This document shows, piece by piece, positions 45,515 to 54,204 of a DNA stretch of 64,000 bases (position 1 is the stretch's first letter; every line of letters begins with the position of its first letter). Source of the stretch: Catalinimonas alkaloidigena (GTDB lineage: Bacteria; Bacteroidota; Bacteroidia; Cytophagales; Flexibacteraceae); contig NZ_FNFO01000011.1 of assembly GCF_900100765.1 (NCBI RefSeq), positions 1 through 64,000 on the forward strand, given 5' to 3'. The position numbers were made by a program, and so were the translations under genes. The notes under the pieces are model-generated. The model saw only the letters and a list, made by a program, of their open reading frames with translations. It did not search any database and was not told the origin of the DNA.

Positions 45515-47059
45515 CTACTTTTCCAACGTTGGCGGGACGCGGTGGTGCGTGGCCTGTTCGTAGGCGTAGGTGAGTTTGATCAGGGTAGGCTCGGCGTACA
45601 TGCGGCCCAGAAACTGCAGGCCGGCCGGGAGGTTTTCGCGCGTAAAGCCCATCGGAACCGTAAAGGCCGGTTGACCGGTGTGCGGCGCGATAATCTGGCT
45701 GTTGTCGCCCCGGTACTGCACCTGAAACGAGTCGATCAGGGCCGGCGGGTGGAGCCACGACGGATAGACGAGCGCGTCGAGCCGGAGGCTGTCCATCGTG
45801 TGTTCGATGGCTTCGCGAAATGCAATGCGGCGCGGATCGGTGTAGGCGTCCCCGCAGGGAACCTCCGGGAGCCCGCCCCGGCCGATGTGGTCTGCCTGAT
45901 AGGCCAGCCCTTCGGCGGCGTAGTCCGACGTGGTGCCCACGCGGATGATGTCTTCCAGCGTCTGCATCGTGTCGCGGTGCACGTACGTCGCCAGGTACGC
46001 TTCCACGTCCTTCCGAAATTCGGCACACCACTGGTGTTGGCGCAACGCCGCGAAGTCGGGCACCGCCACCGAATCGACGACATCTGCCCCCTGGGCGCGC
46101 AGGTCAGCCAACGCTTGTTCGAACAGCGCTTTGATCTCCGGATTCGGGTCGTGGTCGCTCAGCGCGCGTAACACCCCGATGCGCGCTCCTTGCAGGCCGT
46201 CCGCTTGCAGAAACTGTTGGTAGTTGTCCGGAATTTTGCCCTCGGCCTGGCGCGTCAGCGGATCGTCCGGGTCAAACCCGGCCGTCACTTCCAGCACGCG
46301 GGTGGCGTCTTCCACTGTGCGGCACATCGGCCCCACCACGTCGTTGCGCAGGTAGAGGGGAATGATGGCGCTGCGGCTCACCAGCCCAAGCGTGGTGCGG
46401 AACCCGACCAGCGCGTTGTGCGACGAAGGCCCCCGGATCGAGTTGCCGGTGTCGGTACCCAGGCCGAGGGTGCCGAAATTCGCCGCGACCGCCGCGGCCG
46501 TCCCCCCGCTGGACCCCGCCGGAACGTGGTCGAGGTGGTAGGGATTGTGCGTGGTGCCGACGGTCGAACTTTCCGTGTGCATCGGACTGAACGCCCACTC
46601 GGCCATGTTCGACTTCGCCAGGACGATGGCGCCGGCATCCACCAGACGTTGGATGATAAAGGCATCGGCGTCCGGGACAAAATCCTGTAGCGCCAGCGCG
46701 CCCCCGGTCGTAGGCAGTCCTCTGGTATTGATGTTGTCTTTCACAATGACGGGAATGCCGTGCAGCGGTCGCAACTGCTGCGTGCGGGCAAATTCATCGT
46801 CCAGGGCCTGTGCCGCCGCCAGCGCTTCGGGATTCACCACCGAAATGGCGTGGGTCAGGGTATCCACCTCCTTAATGCGATCCAGGTAAGCCGCCACCAG
46901 TTGCTGCGCCGTAAAGCGCCCGGCCCGGTACGCCTCGTGAATGTCAGCGACGGTCAATTCGGTCAGGTCGAGGGGGGCAGCGGTTTGCTCGGGAGTGGGG
47001 TGGCAACGGAGCAGCAGGAGGGACAGGAGGCTGTAGAACAGCAGAAAACGTTTACCCAT
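45515..47059 (-). CDS. Lipoprotein amidase-signature enzyme
   Basis: A 514-residue protein. LFYSLLSLLLLRCHP is a lipoprotein signal (LLRC). The amidase signature Ser-cisSer-Lys triad is visible: the Lys in VIVKDNINTRG and the Gly/Ser-rich stretch PAGSSGGTAAAVAANFGTLGLGTDTG with the cis-Ser and nucleophile Ser. Exported amidases of this kind act on peptides, amides or acyl groups. It precedes the PD-(D/E)XK gene by 12 bp. Confidence 0.88.
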   Translation of the reverse strand: MGKRFLLFYSLLSLLLLRCHPTPEQTAAPLDLTELTVADIHEAYRAGRFTAQQLVAAYLDRIKEVDTLTHAISVVNPEALAAAQALDDEFARTQQLRPLHGIPVIVKDNINTRGLPTTGGALALQDFVPDADAFIIQRLVDAGAIVLAKSNMAEWAFSPMHTESSTVGTTHNPYHLDHVPAGSSGGTAAAVAANFGTLGLGTDTGNSIRGPSSHNALVGFRTTLGLVSRSAIIPLYLRNDVVGPMCRTVEDATRVLEVTAGFDPDDPLTRQAEGKIPDNYQQFLQADGLQGARIGVLRALSDHDPNPEIKALFEQALADLRAQGADVVDSVAVPDFAALRQHQWCAEFRKDVEAYLATYVHRDTMQTLEDIIRVGTTSDYAAEGLAYQADHIGRGGLPEVPCGDAYTDPRRIAFREAIEHTMDSLRLDALVYPSWLHPPALIDSFQVQYRGDNSQIIAPHTGQPAFTVPMGFTRENLPAGLQFLGRMYAEPTLIKLTYAYEQATHHRVPPTLEK

Positions 47060-47244
47060 ACAGAGTGGCTTAAAACAGATGCGTTCAAGTTACAGCATCG
47101 TGTCGGGATGTCCGAACAGCCCATGCATAATTCACGCGCCTGTCGGGGCTAGCGGTTGCCCTGTTTCAGGTGCTCTTCGATGTTTTTGAGACGACCCGCC
47201 ATACTTTTGAGTCGCTTGTTCCTATCGATGAAACCGTTGTTATA

Positions 47245-48042
47245 TCAGATAAGTTGGATTTGTGTCGCGCTTTCCTGCGCGGTGCCGATCAGGTAAAGCA
47301 CCGCTGCCGGGCCCGATTTAATCCGCCCGATGTGCCACGAAAACGTGTCGTGGCGATCCAGCGAATGGATGAGCGCACGCATCTCGTCGACCGAGTAAGT
47401 GCGGAGTGACGAGACGATTCCGTCCCACCAGACGCACAGCGGGACTAACGGAATCAGGTAGGTGAAGACCAGCCGACCCAGGCGGAACGGCCGGATGAAG
47501 GGAGTGGTAAGCAGCACACTCACGGGCGAAAAGAACATGGCCAGCAGGCTCGGCAGGCTGTGTTCCTGCCCTTCGAAAATCGCGATGCCACTCCGGGCGT
47601 CGATGGCGTTTTGCAGGATGGCCCGGGCGTCGGCGGGACGGAAATGGTGCAACGCCAGAAACAGGGTGCGCAGTCCTTTCAGATGAGTCGGCACCTGCCG
47701 GGCATCGACCGGCACGTCGAGGTAATCCACATCTGGCCGGGTCTGTTGGAGGTAAGCGGCGGCATCCCGGTTCGGATAATAGTCGGTCTGAAGCACGCGC
47801 AGTTCCGGGAACTTCTGCCGGAGTTCGTCCAGCAATCCCAGCAACCCACCGCCACCGCCCGACGCCAGGTCGATCAGCTGCCGGCTGCCGCTCTGGCGGA
47901 TGGCTTCGGCGAGCAAGGGAAGGATGGGGTGGAAGAGGCGGGTTTTGTTGGAAAGGAATTGCAGGAAGTCGGTCATGTAATTCCGCAAAAATGACGGGAA
48001 AGCCTGCTGGTCCTCAAATTCGAACAGGTGGATGCGTGCCAT
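47245..48042 (-). CDS. Methyltransferase-like protein with hydrophobic segment
   Basis: A 265-residue protein. QLIDLASGGGGGLLGLLDEL is a Gly-rich motif I and LQTDYYP the acidic motif II of a class I methyltransferase fold. From about residue 160 the hydrophobic stretch SLLAMFFSPVSVLLTTPFIRPF and FTYLIPLVPLCVWWDGI suggest membrane association. The ATG at MARIHLFEFED was chosen, with an earlier one eight codons upstream possible. Its substrate is unknown. The adjacent 48.1-kb small gene is transcribed in the same direction. Confidence 0.68.
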   Translation of the reverse strand: MARIHLFEFEDQQAFPSFLRNYMTDFLQFLSNKTRLFHPILPLLAEAIRQSGSRQLIDLASGGGGGLLGLLDELRQKFPELRVLQTDYYPNRDAAAYLQQTRPDVDYLDVPVDARQVPTHLKGLRTLFLALHHFRPADARAILQNAIDARSGIAIFEGQEHSLPSLLAMFFSPVSVLLTTPFIRPFRLGRLVFTYLIPLVPLCVWWDGIVSSLRTYSVDEMRALIHSLDRHDTFSWHIGRIKSGPAAVLYLIGTAQESATQIQLI

Positions 48043-48117
48043 GTTGCCGGGGGGAGGGATGCGCATCGGTAAGATACGCCAAGCTATCTTCAACAAAAAA
48101 TGAGCGGCTGTATGGTC

Positions 48118-48403
48118 TTACTTCTTCGGTCGTTTAACGGGTATTCTTCCCACCGCTTCAGCTTTGCCCATGCCTCCCTTGGTTGAGGATGGGGCTCGCA
48201 TGCCTTCTACGTGTCGGGATTGTATAGCTGCATCCTGTTGCAATTGTGCCATGAGCTGGGGGGGAGTCGGTAAGTTGCCGGAGCGTCACACGCGCCTGTA
48301 GCTGCAGGTGTAAGCCGGTTAGGTTCGTAAAGCGGGTGCTGATTGCCTCCCAGGAAGGCAACCCATTCTTAACTTGGAAAGTAACTTCGTAGATCCCGGC
48401 CAT
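48118..48403 (-). pseudogene. Small gene disrupted at a 7-base homopolymer
   Basis: MAGIYEVTFQVKNGLPSWEA opens a short frame that ends soon after a run of seven G (48258-48264). Removing one base from the run continues the frame to a natural-looking C-terminus rich in Lys (IPVKRPKK) with a TAA stop, about 94 residues in all. Either the run is a sequencing or real indel, or the two frames are used by slippage. The N-terminal domain is not recognized. Confidence 0.55.
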
Positions 48404-48455
48404 GGAGTTGTGGTTAGTCTGAGTGGTACACGGTGACGCAGGCACGTGTCTCTAG

Positions 48456-48498
48456 AAAAAAAGTCCGGTTCCGAAGTCGGCTGACCCCGGAACCGGAC
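48456..48498 (-). terminator. Rho-independent terminator after the redoxin lipoprotein gene
   Basis: On the minus strand GTCCGGTTCCG and CGGAACCGGAC form a perfect 11-bp stem with a 14-base loop, followed by seven T residues. It lies about 50 bp after the stop of the redoxin gene. Confidence 0.88.
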
Positions 48499-48546
48499 CT
48501 GACGGATCGCCTGAACGACCCTGAAACTTTTTCTAACTATTAACTA

Positions 48547-49755
48547 TTAGTAGTACCGGCCGATGAGCGGGTGGTTGACGATCAGACGGCGGAGTTCGAG
48601 CGGATCGATGGAGCCTTGCTGGCTGTAGACCCGTTTGCCGCCCGGCTCCACCAGCACGGTGTAGGGGAGGGCCCCGGCCCAGTCGGGATCGACGGCTTCC
48701 ATCAGTGCGTATTTGTCGTCTTTGTCAAAGATGTAGTTCTCGACGGCCGAGTGCTCTTTTTGCAGGAACTTCAGCGCCTTGTCCTTCTGCTCGGGCTTGT
48801 CGGCGCTGATCGAAATGAACTCGAACGGGCGGTCGTTGTACATCCGCTCCATCACCACAAACTCGGGGTACTCGACCACGCAGGGACCGCACCAGGTGGC
48901 CCAGACGTTAATCAGCCGCAGCTTGTCGGTATCGTTTTTCAGGAGTTGCTGAATGCCCGCTTCGTCGATGGTTTCGAGCGTTACTTCCTGGGCGTCCCAC
49001 TCGTTGTAAACCTTCTCTTTCATGTCGTTCTTCCAGGCCCATTTCGTGCTGCACCCAAAGGTTTTGGTCTGCGGATTGGCCACGTCGCGCCCGGCCAGCA
49101 GGTCGTCCAGCGCCGCGCGGATGTCTTCCGCCTGGGCCGTTCCTGGCTTTTCCGAGGCATCGAGCCGCCCTACATAGCGGAGCTTCCGGTCTTTGTCGAA
49201 CACAAACGCGTGGGGCGTCGCCACGGGGCCGTAGGCGATAGAGACGGCCTGGTGGTCGCCATCGTAGAGGTAAGGGAAGTTGAAGTCTTCGTCTTCCGCG
49301 CGCATTTTCATGTCCTCGTACGTATCGCCGAGGTCGGTGTACCCTAGTTCGTCGTACAGAAGCGCCAGCGGACTGTTGGGCGAAATGGCGATGACCTGCA
49401 CGCCTTTGCTTTGGTAGTCGGTGACCAGCTGCTTGATGCGCTCTTCGTAGGCCTGTGCCGTGGGGCAGTGGTTGCAGGTAAAAATGACCGCCAGCACGGG
49501 CGCGTCCTGGTATTCGGCCAGGGTGTGGTATTTGCCGTCGACGCCCGGTAGTTTGAAATCCGGGGCAGATGCGCCCAGTTCCAGGGTTTTGACGTCGGTT
49601 TTGTGGACCAGTTGCGGATTGACCTTGATTTCCTGCGATGCCAGCGTCACGTTTGAGGAGTCGGGGGCAGAAGCGGAGGTATCGGCCGTATCCTGACCCG
49701 ACTGGCAGGCAGACAGCAGGGCGGCGAGTAGGAAGGGTGTGGAGTAGCGGATCAT
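48547..49755 (-). CDS. Two-domain thioredoxin-fold lipoprotein
   Basis: A 402-residue protein with a lipoprotein signal (LAALLSACQ). The first half (about 50-220) is an AhpC/TSA-like redoxin with VIFTCNHCPTAQAYEERI, where CNHC takes the place of the usual peroxidatic region. The second half is a TlpA/thioredoxin domain with NVWATWCGPCVVEYPEF and an active CGPC. A single protein therefore joins two redox modules, possibly passing electrons within itself. It may protect or mature envelope proteins. A terminator follows. Confidence 0.85.
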   Translation of the reverse strand: MIRYSTPFLLAALLSACQSGQDTADTSASAPDSSNVTLASQEIKVNPQLVHKTDVKTLELGASAPDFKLPGVDGKYHTLAEYQDAPVLAVIFTCNHCPTAQAYEERIKQLVTDYQSKGVQVIAISPNSPLALLYDELGYTDLGDTYEDMKMRAEDEDFNFPYLYDGDHQAVSIAYGPVATPHAFVFDKDRKLRYVGRLDASEKPGTAQAEDIRAALDDLLAGRDVANPQTKTFGCSTKWAWKNDMKEKVYNEWDAQEVTLETIDEAGIQQLLKNDTDKLRLINVWATWCGPCVVEYPEFVVMERMYNDRPFEFISISADKPEQKDKALKFLQKEHSAVENYIFDKDDKYALMEAVDPDWAGALPYTVLVEPGGKRVYSQQGSIDPLELRRLIVNHPLIGRYY

Positions 49756-50023
49756 GGATGTATGGAGAGGTGATGGGTGATTGCTGAGGGCAAATTACAA
49801 ATTACAAATTTGTCGCAAACGAAACGCAGAAGGGTTGTTGTGCCCCGCTACCAACAAGAGAGCGTCGGCCGCCGGAGTTACTGTGGCGTTGCCCACAAAC
49901 ACGTGTTTGGGACCGAAAAAAGCGCGGTAGCGATTTTTCTGTTTGCCTCGTCGCTCTTTTTCCCGGCTACGGTTCATTTTTCTGCGGAAACCCTCTAGTT
50001 TTAAGCAAAACCAACTTTATCCC

Positions 50024-50779
50024 ATGAAACCTTCTCTTCTTTTTTTGCTGGCAGCGTGGCTGATCGCCCCGCTGGTCCAGGCGCAGACTTCTTTTCGGGT
50101 ACTGGTGTTTTCCAAAACCAATGGCTACCGTCATGAGGCCATCGAAACGGGCGTCGCGACCGTGAAACAACTGGGCGCACAGTACAACTTTGACGTCGAC
50201 ACGACGGAAGATTCGCTCCAGTTCAATGACAATACGCTGAAGCAGTACGACGTGGTGGTGTTTCTGAACACGACGCAAAACGTGCTGGGCGAGGCCGAAC
50301 AGGCCGCGTTCGAAAAGTACATCCAGAGCGGCAAGGGCTACGTCGGCATCCACGCCGCCGCCGACACCGAATACGACTGGCCCTGGTACGGGCAACTGGT
50401 CGGGCACTACTTTGATTCGCATCCGAAGCAACAGACGGCGATGTTACACGTAGAAGACGCTAAGCACCCGGCTTCGGCGCATCTGCCCGATCCGTGGGAG
50501 TGGACCGACGAGTGGTACAATTATAAGGAAGACCAGGCGGGCGACCTGACGGTGCTGCTCACCGTCGACGAAAGTAGCTACGAGGGCGGCAACATGGGCG
50601 CTATGCACCCGATGGCCTGGTACCACGAGTTCGACGGCGGCCGGGCGTTTTACACCGGCCTGGGCCACCGCGACGACTGTTACGAGAAGCCCGAATTTTT
50701 GCAGCACCTGTACGGAGCGCTCTACTGGGCCGCCACCGGCAAGAAAAAGCTGCCGAATATGGTAAGTACTGAGAAATAA
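50024..50779 (+). CDS. Secreted ThuA-domain protein
   Basis: A 251-residue protein with a signal peptide (LLFLLAAWLIAPLVQAQ). The ThuA fold appears in VLVFSKTNGYRHEAIETG, FLNTTQNVLGEAEQAAFEKYI, KGYVGIHAAADTEYDWPWYGQLVG and AMHPMAWYHEFDGGRAFYTGLGHR. ThuA-type proteins (glutamine-amidotransferase-like) are linked to trehalose and other sugar use. The function here is inferred. The ATG at the signal was chosen over a leader 27 codons longer. Confidence 0.88.
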   Translation: MKPSLLFLLAAWLIAPLVQAQTSFRVLVFSKTNGYRHEAIETGVATVKQLGAQYNFDVDTTEDSLQFNDNTLKQYDVVVFLNTTQNVLGEAEQAAFEKYIQSGKGYVGIHAAADTEYDWPWYGQLVGHYFDSHPKQQTAMLHVEDAKHPASAHLPDPWEWTDEWYNYKEDQAGDLTVLLTVDESSYEGGNMGAMHPMAWYHEFDGGRAFYTGLGHRDDCYEKPEFLQHLYGALYWAATGKKKLPNMVSTEK

Positions 50780-50797
50780 CCGTAAAATCTAAAAACT

Positions 50798-50829
50798 TTT
50801 GCTTCCCTTGGCCGAGAGTGTCATCTTTG
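50798..50829 (+). promoter_or_regulatory. Candidate promoter of the nucleotidyltransferase gene
   Basis: TTTG at 50798-50801 and CATCTTTG at 50822-50829 are separated by 20 bp, close to the Bacteroidota pattern TTTG-N19-TAnnTTTG with one base different at the -7 box. The ATG follows 29 bp later. Confidence 0.45.
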
Positions 50830-50858
50830 CCCGCAGGAATAGCCACCAAACCAAAACT

Positions 50859-51764
50859 ATGAAACCAACGCTTGTGATTTTGGCCGCCGGGATGGGCAGC
50901 CGTTACGGAGGATTAAAACAGATGGACCCGATGGGCCCCTCCGGTGAAGTCATCATCGACTACTCGATCTTCGACGCCATTCGGGCCGGCTTCGGCAAAG
51001 TCGTGTTCGTGATCCGTCGCGACATCGAAGCCGACTTCAAAGAAGCCTTCGGCGACAAACTGTCGAAGCAGATTCCGGTAGAATACGTCTATCAGGAGCC
51101 CGACGTCTCCAAATACACCTCCGAAACGGTGGAACGCAGCAAACCCTGGGGGACTGCGCAAGCCGTGCTGTCGGCCAAAGACGTGGTGAAGGAGCCTTTC
51201 GCCGTGATCAACGCCGACGACTACTACGGCAAAGAAGCCTACGAGCTGCTGGTGAAATTCCTCTCCGACCAACCGGCCGGAAACCACTATTCGATGGTAG
51301 GATACGAATTGCCCAAAACCCTTTCGGAGTTCGGAACCGTATCGCGTGGCGTGTGCAAGGTGGACGAAAACCGTTCCTTGACCGAGATTGTCGAGCGTAA
51401 AAAAGTGGGCCGCGACGAGGCCGGCACCATCCGCTTCCACAACCCGGACGGCGAGCGCGGTACGTTGGGCGAAGACACCATTGTGTCGATGAACATGTTC
51501 GGCTTTACGCCCACCTTCTTCGACTATATCGACGAGTATTTCGGCAACTTCGTACGCGAAAACATCAAAGATCCGTCGGCCGAAATGACCATTCCCGACA
51601 TTCTGAACGAACTGATCGCCAAGAACGAAGTGTCGGTCAAAGTGCTGACTTCGCGCGACTCCTGGTTCGGCGTAACCTACAAAGAAGACAAGCCCGACGT
51701 GATCGGGCGGCTCAACTCCCTGATCGAGGGAGGTGTGTACCCCGATAACCTCTGGGGGAACTAA
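50859..51764 (+). CDS. Sugar nucleotidyltransferase-family protein
   Basis: A 301-residue protein. LVILAAGMGSRYGGLKQMDPMGPSG is the nucleotide-binding signature and VINADDYYGKEAYELL the acidic metal site, as in NTP_transferase proteins that make sugar nucleotides. In Bacteroidota similar genes sit beside hexosamine kinases. No kinase is adjacent here. The last residues (GVYPDNLWGN) are also family-like. It begins at the second ATG of the open frame, 80 bp after ThuA and preceded by its own promoter candidate. Confidence 0.85.
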   Translation: MKPTLVILAAGMGSRYGGLKQMDPMGPSGEVIIDYSIFDAIRAGFGKVVFVIRRDIEADFKEAFGDKLSKQIPVEYVYQEPDVSKYTSETVERSKPWGTAQAVLSAKDVVKEPFAVINADDYYGKEAYELLVKFLSDQPAGNHYSMVGYELPKTLSEFGTVSRGVCKVDENRSLTEIVERKKVGRDEAGTIRFHNPDGERGTLGEDTIVSMNMFGFTPTFFDYIDEYFGNFVRENIKDPSAEMTIPDILNELIAKNEVSVKVLTSRDSWFGVTYKEDKPDVIGRLNSLIEGGVYPDNLWGN

Positions 51765-51789
51765 ACACGAGTCGATTCACGTACTAGAG

Positions 51790-51820
51790 AAAGCCACTGC
51801 TTCTGAGCGGTGGCTTTTTT
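51790..51820 (+). terminator. Rho-independent terminator after the nucleotidyltransferase
   Basis: Stem AAAGCCACTGCT / AGCGGTGGCTTT (12 bp, one wobble pair) with a 4-base loop and T run. Confidence 0.88.
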
Positions 51821-51946
51821 CGTACGGACCCTCTGGGATTGCCGCAACGAGAAAAACCGGGAAAGCTTCTTTCAGGACATCCTGACGTGAGAAGCGAGGC
51901 CCAACGAACGAGAAACGCAGCACGCTGCCATTTGTCATTTGCTACT

Positions 51947-52198
51947 TTGAAACTCATCAGTTCCTTCTTCGTCTTTCTGGTGCGGTTCTACCAACTGGCC
52001 ATTTCGCCCCTGTTTCCGCCCTCGTGCCGGTATACGCCGACGTGTTCGCAGTACATGCTGGAGGCGATTCGCCTCCACGGACCTTTCCGCGGGGGGTGGA
52101 TGGGCCTGAAGCGCATGAGCCGTTGCCATCCGTGGGGCGGACATGGGTACGATCCTGTTCCCAAAAAGAAAGAAGCAGATATTTCTTCGTCCTGTTAA
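51947..52198 (+). CDS. yidD: Membrane protein insertion efficiency factor
   Basis: An 83-residue protein. [24 protein letters not shown] and [19 protein letters not shown] are diagnostic for YidD, which assists membrane protein insertion by YidC. No ATG begins the conserved part, so TTG (51947) is the probable start, which fits the usual length. Reading further upstream gives a long basic leader with no homology. TrhO follows 73 bp later. Confidence 0.9.
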   Translation: MKLISSFFVFLVRFYQLAISPLFPPSCRYTPTCSQYMLEAIRLHGPFRGGWMGLKRMSRCHPWGGHGYDPVPKKKEADISSSC

Positions 52199-52271
52199 TT
52201 TTGCGGTAGGCAGGTGCCCGCAACGCACCCGCACCGTGTTTTCAATTGCATTCGTATTATTGTCTTGTTCC

Positions 52272-53303
52272 ATGCTACTTCATAACCGCGTCAACGGCAA
52301 AGAACTCAAGCAGAAACTCCAGCAAAGCCAGGAACCCCGTACCACGCTGTCGTTTTACCGCTACGTCCGCATCGACGACCCGGCCGCCCTGCGCGACGAA
52401 CTGTACGCGCAGTGGATGCAGTGGCGGGTGTGGGGGCGCGTCTACGTCGCCCAGGAAGGGATCAACGCCCAGGTGAGCGTTCCGACCGAACACTTCGAAG
52501 CGTACCGCGACGCCATTTACCAGCATCCGTACCTTGGGCAGCTCCGGCTGAACGTGGCTGTCGAAGACGACGGCAAGTCGTTCTTCAAGCTGGCGATCAA
52601 AGTGCGGCCCAAAATTGTCGCCGACGGCCTGAATGACACCACGTTCGACGTGACCAACAAAGGGCAGCACCTCTCGGCCGAAGCGTTTAACCGCATCGCC
52701 GAAGATCCGAATACGATCATCGTCGATATGCGCAACCACTACGAAGCTGAGGTGGGGCATTTCGAAGGGGCCATCCGCCTCGACGCCGACTCGTTCCGCG
52801 ATGCCCTTCCGATGGCTGAGCGGGAGCTGGAAGGCCAGCAGGAGAAAAACGTGGTGATGTATTGCACCGGCGGCATCCGCTGCGAAAAGGCAAGCGCCTA
52901 TTTTAAGCACAAAGGCTATAAAAACGTCTTTCAGCTGGAAGGCGGCATCATCAAATACGCCCACGAAGTGCAGGAAAAAGGCCTGCCCAACAAGTTTCGG
53001 GGGAAAAACTTTGTGTTCGACGAGCGGCTGGGCGAGCGTGTCGGCCACGAGGTGATCAGTCACTGCCATCAGTGTGGCGCGCCGTGCGATACGCACACCA
53101 ACTGCGACAACACCGCCTGCAACCTACTGTTTATCCAGTGCGAGGCCTGTGCGGCCCAGTACGAAGGTTGTTGCTCCGATACCTGCCAGGAGGTGACGCA
53201 CCTGCCCGAAGAAGAGCAGCAGAAAATCCGCCAGCAGCAACCCGCCAAAACGCGGTTCAGCAAGGGACGCCTCACGGCCCGCCCGACGGTAGGCGACCAG
53301 TAA
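52272..53303 (+). CDS. trhO: tRNA uridine(34) hydroxylase, rhodanese type (UPF0176)
   Basis: A 343-residue protein. The N-terminal acylphosphatase-like domain ([12 protein letters not shown] to IKVRPKIV) is followed by a rhodanese domain with [19 protein letters not shown] and the active Cys in [18 protein letters not shown]. The C-terminal Cys-rich part ([20 protein letters not shown]) is a family feature. It oxidizes wobble uridine towards cmo5U/mcmo5U. The internal ATG gives the standard N-terminus. Confidence 0.9.
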   Translation: MLLHNRVNGKELKQKLQQSQEPRTTLSFYRYVRIDDPAALRDELYAQWMQWRVWGRVYVAQEGINAQVSVPTEHFEAYRDAIYQHPYLGQLRLNVAVEDDGKSFFKLAIKVRPKIVADGLNDTTFDVTNKGQHLSAEAFNRIAEDPNTIIVDMRNHYEAEVGHFEGAIRLDADSFRDALPMAERELEGQQEKNVVMYCTGGIRCEKASAYFKHKGYKNVFQLEGGIIKYAHEVQEKGLPNKFRGKNFVFDERLGERVGHEVISHCHQCGAPCDTHTNCDNTACNLLFIQCEACAAQYEGCCSDTCQEVTHLPEEEQQKIRQQQPAKTRFSKGRLTARPTVGDQ

Positions 53304-53346
53304 ACCGACTCCAATCTGGCGTGCAGACAGTACGCGCAACCTCCTT

Positions 53347-53381
53347 ACCACCACCTGCGGCACCGCGGCTGGTGGTTTTTT
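53347..53381 (+). terminator. Probable terminator after trhO
   Basis: ACCACC (53350-53355) pairs with GGTGGT (53371-53376), with a GC-rich inner part and a T run. It lies 45 bp after the stop. Confidence 0.7.
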
Positions 53382-53586
53382 GTTATGGAAGAAACTAAAA
53401 TGTTTTCGCCACGTTTATCATCTCCCGTATCGGCACGGAAAATGCTTAATTCTTACGCAGATACGTTCTTGTATGAACTTGTGTGCTCGTAACCAACTGA
53501 AAATCACACTTTAGCGCGAGGGAACTCCCGCACGGGGCCGAAGGAGCACTTCGCCCGTACCCGAGTCCACGCCAAACCATTTTGCT

Positions 53587-54123
53587 ATGATTCTATCGGG
53601 AAAAGAAATTAAGAAGAAGCTGGGAAAGGAGATCCACATTGCTCCCTTCAACGAAGCGCAACTCAATCCCAACAGCTATAACCTGCGGCTGCACCAGGAG
53701 CTGCTGGTCTACGAAAATCAGGTGCTCGACATGAAGGAGCCCAATCCGTACCGGCGCATTCAGATTCCGGAAGAGGGGCTGGTGCTGCAACCCGGCGAAT
53801 TGTACCTCGGTCGGACGATCGAAACCACCCGGGCCGATTGTTACGTCCCGATGCTGGAAGGCCGCTCGTCGGTCGGTCGGCTGGGCATTTTCATTCACAT
53901 CACGGCGGGCCTGGGCCACGTCGGCGCCAATGGCTACTGGACGCTGGAAATTGCCTGCATCAAGCCCGTGCGGATTTACGCCGGTGTCGAAATCTGCCAA
54001 ATCTATTTTTCGGAACTGCAAGGGGCCTACACGGCCTACAACAGCAAAAAATACCACAACAACAACGGCGTGCAGCCGAGCCTGATGTACACGGAGTTTG
54101 CGCCGAAGGTGGAGCACTCCTGA
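53587..54123 (+). CDS. dcd: dCTP deaminase
   Basis: A 178-residue protein of the dCTP deaminase/dUTPase fold. EGRSSVGRLGIFIHITAG is the signature, and the TLEI stretch after GYWT contains the catalytic Glu region. YNSKKYHNNNGVQPS closes the trimer contact. It makes dUTP from dCTP for dTMP synthesis. The 283-bp upstream space has only the trhO terminator. Confidence 0.9.
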   Translation: MILSGKEIKKKLGKEIHIAPFNEAQLNPNSYNLRLHQELLVYENQVLDMKEPNPYRRIQIPEEGLVLQPGELYLGRTIETTRADCYVPMLEGRSSVGRLGIFIHITAGLGHVGANGYWTLEIACIKPVRIYAGVEICQIYFSELQGAYTAYNSKKYHNNNGVQPSLMYTEFAPKVEHS

Positions 54124-54145
54124 TCGCCGAAAGTTTAAGGAATCC

Positions 54146-54189
54146 AACTCCCTTTCTGCCTCACCACGCTGTGGGGTAGAAGGGGAGTT
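54146..54189. terminator. Bidirectional hairpin between dcd and the rubredoxin gene
   Basis: A 19-bp stem (54146-54164 with 54171-54189) of AACTCCC-type arms with three G-U pairs and a 6-base loop lies between the convergent stops of dcd and the rubredoxin-domain gene. Only a few T residues follow on either side. Confidence 0.65.
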
Positions 54190-54204
54190 GTTGCTTAAGC
54201 ACCC

